Below are positions 1-6,987 of a DNA stretch of 38,994 nt, in pieces. Position 1 is the first letter of the stretch. Every line of letters begins with the position of its first letter. The DNA is taken from contig CAZLMW010000073.1 of the NCBI GenBank assembly GCA_964560875.1, positions 1-38,994 on the forward strand, written 5' to 3'. The position numbers were made by a program, and so were the translations under genes. This DNA is from CAZLMW01 sp964560875. Lineage in GTDB: Bacteria > Myxococcota_A > UBA9042. The notes beneath the pieces were generated by a model, which saw nothing but the letters and a program-made list of their open reading frames with translations, searched no databases and had not been told where the DNA came from.

Positions 1-16
1 AGACAACGCGGGCCGA

Positions 17-38
17 GGGGCCTCCCCCGCGAGGCCCC
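17..38. terminator. GC-rich stem-loop, possible terminator of an upstream gene
   Basis: An 8-bp perfect stem (GGGGCCTC / GAGGCCCC) closes a 6-nt loop. Only TT follows, so the U-tract is weak. It lies at the window edge and could end a gene lying to the left, which cannot be seen. Confidence 0.4.
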
Positions 39-52
39 TTGCAAATGAAAGC

Positions 53-106
53 TAGTGGTCCGACGAGCGGCCGGCAACTCATCAAAACTCCTGAAACGGA
101 CCACTA
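53..106. repeat. 10-bp perfect inverted repeat around a 34-nt loop
   Basis: TAGTGGTCCG at 53-62 is exactly complementary to CGGACCACTA at 97-106. The outer bases GC (51-52) and CTAGC (107-111 region) extend the pairing with a bulge. It lies upstream of the promoter candidate at 174-202. It may be an operator pair or a structured RNA; function unknown. Confidence 0.4.
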
Positions 107-173
107 CTAGCAGTCGCCATTGCACGGGGCCGCCTCGCCGGGGCCTCGCTGTCACGGTTGCGGACGCGCTTCG

Positions 174-202
174 TTGATCGCGACTCGCCCGCGTAGTATT
201 CT
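174..202 (+). promoter_or_regulatory. Sigma70-like promoter candidate for the CNNM/CBS gene
   Basis: TTGATC (174-179) and TATTCT (197-202) are separated by a 17-bp spacer, about 75 bp before the TTG start at 279. The match is by eye only, and chance matches are possible in intergenic DNA. Confidence 0.35.
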
Positions 203-278
203 GAAACATGTTCTGGCGTAATTTCGCCGCCCTTAGCGCTCTGCCGCGACCGGGCTTCACGCGATTGGAGGCATAGCC

Positions 279-1604
279 TTGGGTCCCGGATCCGGAGGTA
301 GCGACGACCCTCTCAGTACGATGGTCGCAATCCTCGTCTGCCTCATATTCTCCTTTCTTTTCGCCGGTTCCGAGACCGCCATCACCGCTATGGGCGAGCA
401 CCGTGTGCGCCGCCTGCTCGACGATGGCAAGGGCCCCAAACGCTTCCTGCAAGCCTGGCTCGATGACCCGTCTGCGGTCCTGACCACGCTTCTCGCCGGC
501 AACACCCTCGTCAATATCGTCGCCTCCGCGCTGACCACCTCGCTGTTCATGCAGCTTGGCGCGCTCCCCGATTTGCCGTCCGCGATCGCGTCCAACGCCG
601 TCTCGATCGGCATCTTCGGCCTGACGATGATGGTGCTTGTGGTCGGTGAGATCGCCCCCAAGACGCTCGCCAAGGCCAACCCCGAGTGGTTCTTGCGGCC
701 GTTCAACCTGATCTGGCTGTTTCACCGGTCGACATCGTGGCTGACCCGCGCCATCGCGGGGTTCGCCAAGCAACTTGTTGCCCTACTCGGCGTGGACACC
801 GCGCGCGGCAGCTTGCTCGTCACCGAAGAGCAGATCGAGGACATGGTTCGCCTCGCCGACCAGGAAGGCAGCATCGACGAGAGCCGCGGCTCCATCCTGC
901 AAAACGTCTTCGATCTCGATGACACGTCGATCCGTTCGATCATGACCCCGCGCACGGAAATGGTGGCGCTGTCGGTCGAAAAGGACCTCGCCGAGATCAT
1001 CGCCATCGTGCGCGAGAGCGGGTTTTCGCGTTTTCCCGTGTACGAGGGCACGAAGGACCAGGTCATCGGCGTGTTCTATGCCAAGACGCTGTTTGATTTC
1101 GTCGAGGACGACGGCCGTGCCTTCGCGCTTGCCGAGCATCTGGCCGAGGTGATGTGGGTGCCCGACACGCAAAAGGCGAGCCGGCTGCTGACCGATTTCC
1201 AGGCGCGCGCGGTGCACATGGGCGTGGTCGTTGATGAACACGGCGGTACCGCGGGCATCGTGACGCTCGAGGACGTGTTGGAAGAGCTGGTCGGCGAAAT
1301 CTACGACGAGGATGACGAGATCGAGCAGCCCTGGGAGTCCACGGGGCCCGATTCGTGGATCTGCGACGCGAGCGCTGAGCTGCGGTATCTCGAAGAAGAG
1401 CTCGAACTGGAGCTACCCGAGTCCGACGCCTACAGCACGATCGGCGGGTTTGTCACCGAACAGCTTGGTCACCTGCCCAGTAGCGGCGAGGCGATCACCT
1501 GGAAACTGCTGCAGATCACCGTGCTCGAAGCCGACGACAAGCGCGCCCATCGCGTCGAGATCTTGCGAATGCCCGAAGAGCCTGAGCTGGAAGAAGCGGT
1601 CTGA
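279..1604 (+). CDS. CNNM/CBS/CorC-HlyC domain membrane protein (hemolysin C / CorC-like family)
   Basis: The 441-residue protein has the three-part layout of the bacterial CNNM (DUF21) family. Hydrophobic helices fill roughly residues 9-190, including the FAGSETAI segment. A CBS pair begins near MTPRTEMVAL (about residue 222) and includes the VVDEHGGTAGIVTLEDVLEE motif. A CorC_HlyC domain occupies about 350-430. Relatives are linked to Mg2+/Co2+ export or are annotated as hemolysins; nothing here suggests a real toxin. I chose the TTG start because a strong GGAGG ribosome-binding site sits at 267-271, 7 nt upstream. The gene converges with the PEGA gene, leaving 66 bp between stops. Family confidence is high; transported ion unknown. 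Confidence 0.9.
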   Translation: MGPGSGGSDDPLSTMVAILVCLIFSFLFAGSETAITAMGEHRVRRLLDDGKGPKRFLQAWLDDPSAVLTTLLAGNTLVNIVASALTTSLFMQLGALPDLPSAIASNAVSIGIFGLTMMVLVVGEIAPKTLAKANPEWFLRPFNLIWLFHRSTSWLTRAIAGFAKQLVALLGVDTARGSLLVTEEQIEDMVRLADQEGSIDESRGSILQNVFDLDDTSIRSIMTPRTEMVALSVEKDLAEIIAIVRESGFSRFPVYEGTKDQVIGVFYAKTLFDFVEDDGRAFALAEHLAEVMWVPDTQKASRLLTDFQARAVHMGVVVDEHGGTAGIVTLEDVLEELVGEIYDEDDEIEQPWESTGPDSWICDASAELRYLEEELELELPESDAYSTIGGFVTEQLGHLPSSGEAITWKLLQITVLEADDKRAHRVEILRMPEEPELEEAV

Positions 1605-1670
1605 GCGACTTGTGCACACGGATCGTGATCTGGCAGGCCCGCGATGATGGGGCCGCGTGCGAAGTGCGTT

Positions 1671-2450
1671 CTATTTGCCGAGATTGACCGAGCTATCGGG
1701 CGCTGGCGGCGCGATGTAGATCGTGCGCGCTGAGAGAGCCCCGATCGTCACACCGCCGACAACAACAGCACCGACACCGGTCCAAAACCACCACTTGCCG
1801 AGCAGCGAGTCGTCCTTCTTGACGACGGGCGGCGGCACGTCCTTGAGGTTGATCGTGAGCTTGACGGTCTCACCGGCCTTGACGTCGATGACGCGGCTCT
1901 CCTCGAGCTTGCCGGTCGCGACGACCTGCAGCTTGTGTTTGCCGGGGGGCACGTCGCCGTCGAACGGGGTGCGGCCGATGGACTTGCCGTTGAGCAGCAC
2001 CTGGGCGCGACGGATATTGCACTTGATGACGACCACGCCGCCGGACGGGACGAGGTCAGCTTCGAGCTCTTTTTGCTGGCCGCGGCGCAGCTTGAACGTG
2101 TCGATGTAGGGCGTGAAGCCGCGCTTGTGCACCTTGATGGTGTGTTTGCCGGGCTTGAGCTGCAGCGGCGCGTCGAGCGGCACTTTTCCGACGAGTTTGT
2201 CGTCGACGTAGACCTCGGCGCCGCCGGTCATGCTCATCAGCTCGAGCGTGGTGGGCTTGGACTTCTTCTTGCGGCGACGGCGGCGGGCTTCGGCGTCGTT
2301 GACCATGCCGGGGCCGATGACGAACGAGATGGCTACCAGGACGGCGATCGCGCGCGCCAGGGAGCCGTGACGATGAATGCGCAGTTTTTTGATGCGCTGT
2401 TTTTCGAGGCGCAGTTTTTCGATGCGCTGTTTTTCGATGGCGTTGGGCAC
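1671..2450 (-). CDS. PEGA-domain surface protein with unusual charged N-terminus
   Basis: About 259 residues from a GTG start at 2450. An N-terminal stretch holds a 10-residue tandem repeat (EKQRIEKLRL-like, residues 6-25). A hydrophobic signal segment (about 31-46) follows, with a possible AEA cleavage site at 53-55 and then a run of Arg/Lys. Two PEGA repeats follow (GGAEVYVDDKLVGKVPL and RRAQVLLNGKSIGRTPF, each with a PGKH turn), and a final hydrophobic helix (WWFWTGVGAVVVGG) lies near the C-terminus. PEGA domains are common in myxobacterial envelope proteins and may bind the surface layer or wall. It lies 91 bp downstream of the antiporter gene on the same strand, so the two may be co-transcribed. 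No Met lies near the signal segment, so the start is uncertain. Confidence 0.75.
   Translation of the reverse strand: MPNAIEKQRIEKLRLEKQRIKKLRIHRHGSLARAIAVLVAISFVIGPGMVNDAEARRRRRKKKSKPTTLELMSMTGGAEVYVDDKLVGKVPLDAPLQLKPGKHTIKVHKRGFTPYIDTFKLRRGQQKELEADLVPSGGVVVIKCNIRRAQVLLNGKSIGRTPFDGDVPPGKHKLQVVATGKLEESRVIDVKAGETVKLTINLKDVPPPVVKKDDSLLGKWWFWTGVGAVVVGGVTIGALSARTIYIAPPAPDSSVNLGK
2376..2435 (-). repeat. Two 30-bp tandem repeats within the PEGA gene
   Basis: The minus strand carries two near-identical 30-bp units encoding EKQRIEKLRL then EKQRIKKLRI. They sit just before the signal-like hydrophobic segment. The repeat probably arose by slippage and would form a short basic amphipathic helix. Confidence 0.7.
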
Positions 2451-2541
2451 GATGTCGACCTTTGTCCGGTGCGGTGAGCGCGGCCAGGACCCCACCAGTG
2501 TCGGCGCCCCCGACAGCGAGCGCAAGTTGCCCGGCGCTTCG

Positions 2542-3897
2542 TCAGTCTTCCGCGGCCTTCTCACGCCACAACAGGGCGGCGATTGCGGCGCAGGCCAGTG
2601 ACACCGCGATGAACGAGACGAAGACAGCGTCCCATCCGTAGGTTTCGGCAAGCATCGGGACCGCCATGCCCTGGACCGCCGCGCCGATGCTGCCGCAGCC
2701 GTTGACGAACCCGGCCGCTGTCGCCGCCCCGTCGCGCCCGCCGAAATCCTGTGCCGCGGTGCCGGACAGGAGCATGTCCGGGCCGTAGAGGAAGAAGCCG
2801 ATGCCAAACAGCGCCACGGCGAGCATGGTCGGATCGGCGCCAACGTTTCGCAGCAGCAACAAGCAGCCGCACATGCCGAGCATCATCAACACCGATGGCG
2901 GGCCTCGTCGCGCGTCGAAGATGCGGTCGGACAGCCACCCGCCAAAGATCGGCCCGGCGATGCCAGCGAGGGGGAACACGGCCATCAGGTAGCCGGCTTT
3001 TGCGCTGCCGAGGCTGAGCTGTTCGACGAAATACAGCGGCAACCAGAAGTCGATGGCATAGCGCACGAACTTGATGCCGAAATACGCGGCACCGAGCACG
3101 GAGATGCGCCAGTCGGTGATCAGCTTCATCGTCTGTGCGAAGCCGGCTTTCGCGTCGTCTTGAACAGGTGGATCGCTGGATCTTGGCTGTTCTTGTTCGG
3201 TCTGGGCGGGCTCTTCCGCGTTGGCCCCGTCGCCGTCGATGACCGGGGCGCCATCGGTGACCGGAGCGCCATCGATGACCGGGTCGCGAAACGGCAAGCC
3301 GACGTCTTCGGGTTTGTTGCGGATCAGCAGCACGATAAGGCCGCCGACGCCGATGGACATCGCCGCGGGGATGTAGAACGCCGCCCGCCAGCCCAGCTGG
3401 TCCATCACGAACGCGGAAACGCCGCTGGCAAGGGCCGAGCCGACCGCGTAGTTCGTGCCCCACCACCCCATGACGCGACCGCGCACCTCGGGCGGGTACC
3501 ACGACGCCATGACCTTGTTGACGGAGGGCCAGCCGGTGGACTGCGCGAGGCCGTTGATGCCGTAGAACGCGGTCATCATGAAGATTGTGCCCGACATCCC
3601 CAGGCCGATGCTCATCGCCGCGGTCAGGCCGAACCCAAGGGCGATCAGGCGCCTCGCTCCAAGACGATCGCCGAGCACGCCGTTGACGAACTGGCCGACC
3701 GCATACGATGCCAGGTAGGCGGTGACGACGATGCCGACGTCGGACTTGGACCAGCCGAATTCCTTGATGATTTCGGGCAGCGCGACCGCGTAGTTCTTGC
3801 GCGTCAGGTAGTAGGCCGCGTAGCAGACCCACGTGAGCACGAAGATGCGCGCACGCCAGCGGACGATCGGGGTCTTGAGGGCATATGCGAGCTTCAC
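2542..3897 (-). CDS. MFS transporter of the organophosphate:phosphate antiporter (GlpT/UhpT/UhpC) family
   Basis: The 451-residue protein has two sets of about six transmembrane helices joined by a hydrophilic loop. The segment YYLTRKNYAVALPEI near the N-terminus closely matches the GlpT/UhpT signature, and Arg33 corresponds to the phosphate-binding Arg of GlpT. A second Arg in the FVRYAIDFWLPLYF segment matches the other GlpT substrate Arg. The family exchanges phosphorylated compounds (glycerol-3-phosphate, hexose-6-phosphate, phosphoglycerate) for phosphate across the inner membrane, or senses them (UhpC). The central loop is unusually long and acidic, with a repeated GAPVIDG-type motif (DNA about 3232-3288). 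The ATG lies about 140 bp from the divergent extensin-like gene. Substrate cannot be told from sequence. Confidence 0.88.
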   Translation of the reverse strand: MKLAYALKTPIVRWRARIFVLTWVCYAAYYLTRKNYAVALPEIIKEFGWSKSDVGIVVTAYLASYAVGQFVNGVLGDRLGARRLIALGFGLTAAMSIGLGMSGTIFMMTAFYGINGLAQSTGWPSVNKVMASWYPPEVRGRVMGWWGTNYAVGSALASGVSAFVMDQLGWRAAFYIPAAMSIGVGGLIVLLIRNKPEDVGLPFRDPVIDGAPVTDGAPVIDGDGANAEEPAQTEQEQPRSSDPPVQDDAKAGFAQTMKLITDWRISVLGAAYFGIKFVRYAIDFWLPLYFVEQLSLGSAKAGYLMAVFPLAGIAGPIFGGWLSDRIFDARRGPPSVLMMLGMCGCLLLLRNVGADPTMLAVALFGIGFFLYGPDMLLSGTAAQDFGGRDGAATAAGFVNGCGSIGAAVQGMAVPMLAETYGWDAVFVSFIAVSLACAAIAALLWREKAAED

Positions 3898-4039
3898 GTG
3901 GGCCTACGCTAGCCGGTTTGGGCACGCGTGGGTAGATCGACGGCCGCGTCTAGCCCGGGCTAGATCGATCGGCTGCATCGCGCGTCTTTGGGAACAAGGC
4001 GGCGCGTCGCCGTGCTGTATCGTGAGCCTGGAGCACCGT

Positions 4040-4807
4040 ATGCGACTTCGATCGGCACGAACCGGCTGGGCGATTGCGGCCAAGCTGCTGACCGCCGCGC
4101 TGGCTTTTTTGGCGCTGCAGGTCGCCGAAGCGTCGGCCGCCACACCGTATCCGCTCGACGGCATCGAACGCATCATCCCGGCGCGCGGCAAGGTCCGCTG
4201 TCCCCGCGTCGACAAGGTCTTCTATCGCGGCAAGAACGTGCGCTATCACAGCCGCGTTTTCGTGAACAAGCACTTCAAGAAGCGGCTCGAGCTGTTCGAA
4301 AAGGTCGTCGCGGACGTCGGCCGTGAGGTCTATGGACGCGCGCCGCGCCGGATCCGCCACATCGGGACCTACAACTGTCGTCGCATCGCGGCATGGCCGA
4401 CGTTTTTGAGCGAGCACGGTCTCGCCAACGGTATCGATGTCTCGGCCTTTGTCTTCCCGCGAGCCAAACGCGCCGTCCGCCGCTCGTTACCGCGCAACAT
4501 CCGCGGCGCTTTCAAAGTGAGCGTGCTCCGTCACTGGTCCGCCAAACGGCCCAAGGACGCCATCCACCAGCGCTTCTTGCGAACGCTCGTACAGCGGCTC
4601 GTCGACCGCGGCGACACCATCTTCCGCGTGCTCGTCGGCCCCGGCTACCCGGGACACGACAACCATTTCCACTTCGACGTCGCGCCGTGGGCGCTTATCG
4701 ACTTCGAGCCGATGCCCCAACGGGTCGGTGTGCGCGCCGGACTCCAGGCCCTCGAGCGATCGTCGACCACCGGGCCTGCCGAACCTAGTAGTGGCCGGCG
4801 AGATTAG
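4040..4807 (+). CDS. Exported extensin-like C-terminal domain protein (putative peptidoglycan-active)
   Basis: About 255 residues. A signal peptide (MRLRSARTGW, hydrophobic core, AEASAA) supports the ATG at 4040, which has a TGGAG site 6 nt upstream. The mature part shows the Extensin-like_C pattern: YNCR followed by LSEHGLANGIDVSAF (about residue 125), then the metal-site-like GHDNHFHFDV (about residue 205). In this family the His/Asp residues resemble those of LAS-type D-Ala-D-Ala metallopeptidases, so a periplasmic wall-cleaving or wall-binding role is likely but unproven. It is transcribed away from the antiporter gene and converges on etfA. Confidence 0.82.
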   Translation: MRLRSARTGWAIAAKLLTAALAFLALQVAEASAATPYPLDGIERIIPARGKVRCPRVDKVFYRGKNVRYHSRVFVNKHFKKRLELFEKVVADVGREVYGRAPRRIRHIGTYNCRRIAAWPTFLSEHGLANGIDVSAFVFPRAKRAVRRSLPRNIRGAFKVSVLRHWSAKRPKDAIHQRFLRTLVQRLVDRGDTIFRVLVGPGYPGHDNHFHFDVAPWALIDFEPMPQRVGVRAGLQALERSSTTGPAEPSSGRRD

Positions 4808-4820
4808 CAATCCGTCTTGC

Positions 4821-4968
4821 CCGCTCCCACTCCCGCTCCCGCTTCCGCTCCCGGAGACTCAGTGTGCTGGTTGGGTACGACAGCCGTCGCAACCGGACCA
4901 CAGCCGATCTGACTTCCGTTGTTTCATCGCCCCTCCGGGAGCGGGATGGGGAGCGGGATCGGGATCGG
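4821..4968. repeat. Imperfect inverted repeat of CCCGCT-type simple sequence between convergent genes
   Basis: The left arm (4821-4856) is built from CTCCCGCTCC-like units; the right arm (4933-4968) is close to its reverse complement (GGAGCGGGATC-like units). The innermost GCTCCCGGAG/CTCCGGGAGC pairing is perfect, around a loop of about 76 nt. It lies between the stops of the extensin-like gene and etfA and could end both transcripts, although there is no U-tract. Confidence 0.5.
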
Positions 4969-4997
4969 AAACGCGTCACTATTTGCGCCACGCACAT

Positions 4998-5978
4998 CTA
5001 GCCCTTCAAAGCCGTGATCTTCTCGATCAGCTCGGGGACCACGGTGAACGCGTCGGCCTGCAGCGAGTAGTCGGCGATCTTGTGGATCGGCTCGTCGTCG
5101 CGGGTGTTGATGGCGACGATGACCTTGCTGTTCTTCATGCCGGCGAGGTGCTGGATGGCGCCGCTGATGGCGACCGCGAAGTACAGCTGCGGAGCGACAA
5201 CCTTGCCGGTCTGGCCGATCTGGTAGTCGTTGGGCGCGTAGCCGTCGTCGACCGCGGCGCGCGAGGCACCGATGGCGGCTCCGAGCGCGTCTGCCAGCGG
5301 CTCGATGACCTGCTCAAAGCCTTCCTTGGACTTCAGGCCGCGGCCGCCGGACACCACGATGTCGGCTTCGTCGAGGCTGGGACGATCGGACTCGGTGCCG
5401 TCGAAGCTCACGAACTTGACGCGGGCGTTGGCGAGGCCGGGATCGGCCGCGAAGGCTTCGATCGGCGAGGCGCCACCGGATTGTGCTCCGGCGTCAAAGG
5501 CGGACGAGCGCGCGGTCACGACCCAGTTTTCCGTGTCGATCACGACGTCGGCGAGCAACGCACCGGCCCACATCGGGCGGCGGAAACCCACCTCATCTTC
5601 GACGTCGACGACGCCAACGACGTCCGACGCCATGCCGGCATCGAGGCGCATGGCCGTGCGGGGCAGGACGTCTTTGCCGAGCGTCGAGCTGCTCGCGCAA
5701 ACGATGTCGCACTCGTGGGCGACCGCGATGTCGGCGATGACTTTGCCCCACGTGCTCGCGAGCGGGTGCTCAAGGTCAGGGTGATCGGCGACGTGGATCT
5801 TCGACGCGCCGTAGCCGGTCAGCTTGGCGGCGATGTCACCGACGTTGTGGCCGAGAACGGCGAACTGGATGTCGGCTTCGACCTGGTCGGCGATTTTGCG
5901 CGCGCAGTCGAGTGTGGTGAGGGTGGCTTTGCGGACTTTGCCGTCGCCGTGCTCAGCCAGGACGAGGATGGAAGACAT
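4998..5978 (-). CDS. etfA: Electron transfer flavoprotein, alpha subunit
   Basis: The 326-residue protein has the usual EtfA length and architecture. The C-terminal FAD domain is clear: GGRGLKSKEGF, then GQTGKVVAPQLYFAVAISGA, then IQHLAGMKNSKVIVAIN, with ADYSLQADAFTVVPEL near the end. With EtfB it carries electrons from acyl-CoA and other dehydrogenases to ETF:quinone oxidoreductase. A GGAGAAG ribosome-binding site precedes the ATG. It lies 37 nt downstream of etfB, clearly as one operon. No dehydrogenase or ETF-QO gene is adjacent. Confidence 0.96.
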   Translation of the reverse strand: MSSILVLAEHGDGKVRKATLTTLDCARKIADQVEADIQFAVLGHNVGDIAAKLTGYGASKIHVADHPDLEHPLASTWGKVIADIAVAHECDIVCASSSTLGKDVLPRTAMRLDAGMASDVVGVVDVEDEVGFRRPMWAGALLADVVIDTENWVVTARSSAFDAGAQSGGASPIEAFAADPGLANARVKFVSFDGTESDRPSLDEADIVVSGGRGLKSKEGFEQVIEPLADALGAAIGASRAAVDDGYAPNDYQIGQTGKVVAPQLYFAVAISGAIQHLAGMKNSKVIVAINTRDDEPIHKIADYSLQADAFTVVPELIEKITALKG

Positions 5979-6015
5979 GTTCTTCTCCTTTTTCGAAAGG
6001 TGGGCGAGCGGCGCG

Positions 6016-6780
6016 CTAAAGGACGCGGGCTTCGGTGGTCAGCTTGGTGATGAGCTCGTCGAGGTCGGCGACCATGACACCGGCGGAACGGCCAGCGGGA
6101 ACGGTCAGGCGGACAACGCGAACGCTGGCTTCGAGGCCGGCGAGTCCGAGGTCGTCGAGGGTCAGCTCGTCGAGCGGCTTGCGCTTGGCCTTCATGATGC
6201 CGGCGAGGGACGCGTAACGCGGCTCGTTGAGGCGGAGGTCGGCGGAAACGACACACGGGGTGCTCAGGGCGAGACACTCGATGCCACCGTCAACCTCGCG
6301 CCAGACACGCAGATCAGCACCGTCGTCAAGCTTGATGTCGGACGCGAACGTCGCCTGGGGCCACTGCATGAGCTCGGCGAGGAGCTGCGCGACCTGGTTG
6401 CTGTCGCCGTCGACGGCCTGCTTGCCGAGGATGACGAGATCGGGCTTTTCGCGCTCGATCACGGCCGCGAGAACGCGGGCGATGATGTCCGAATCGAGGT
6501 GCTGCTCATCGGCTTCGACGTGGATGCCACGATCGATGCCACGCGCGAGCGCGCCCTGGCGGATGTAGCGCTGCACCTCTTCGGCGCCGATGCCGACCGC
6601 GACTGTCTCGATGTTGCGGTCGCCGTGCTCTTCTTTGAGCCTGAGCGCCGCTTCCACCGCGTTTTCGCAGAACGGGTTGAGGATGTATTCGACGTCGTCT
6701 TCGATCCAGCTGCCGTCGCCGTTAACAACGAGGCGGGCGTTGGGGTCGGTGACACGCTTGGACGTGACCAGGATCTTCAT
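6016..6780 (-). CDS. etfB: Electron transfer flavoprotein, beta subunit
   Basis: The 254-residue protein begins MKILVTSKRVTDPNA. It carries the ETF-beta features LNPFCENAVEAALRLKE, VAVGIGAEEV and the AMP-binding loop LVILGKQAVDGDSNQVAQLLAE. It forms the heterodimeric ETF with EtfA, holding the structural AMP. The ATG at 6780 has a GGAG site 5 nt upstream. It is the first gene of the etfB-etfA operon. The 207 bp upstream contain no gene and presumably hold the promoter, which I could not pin down. Confidence 0.96.
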   Translation of the reverse strand: MKILVTSKRVTDPNARLVVNGDGSWIEDDVEYILNPFCENAVEAALRLKEEHGDRNIETVAVGIGAEEVQRYIRQGALARGIDRGIHVEADEQHLDSDIIARVLAAVIEREKPDLVILGKQAVDGDSNQVAQLLAELMQWPQATFASDIKLDDGADLRVWREVDGGIECLALSTPCVVSADLRLNEPRYASLAGIMKAKRKPLDELTLDDLGLAGLEASVRVVRLTVPAGRSAGVMVADLDELITKLTTEARVL

Positions 6781-6987
6781 GGTGGCTCCGCGCGGGGTTG
6801 CTGCCTCGGCACGGGGATGTGCGAGGGGCCGCCTTCGTACTCAGCCGTCCGCGGGCTGTCAACAAGGCCCGAAACGGCTGCGGCGACTCGGAAGATAGGC
6901 CGCGCCGCAGGCTTCACTGCGAGAATTTGCGCGCATCGGTGAACAGGGCGCCGGAGTTCTCGAATGTGAGCCTGTAACCGTTGGAAA

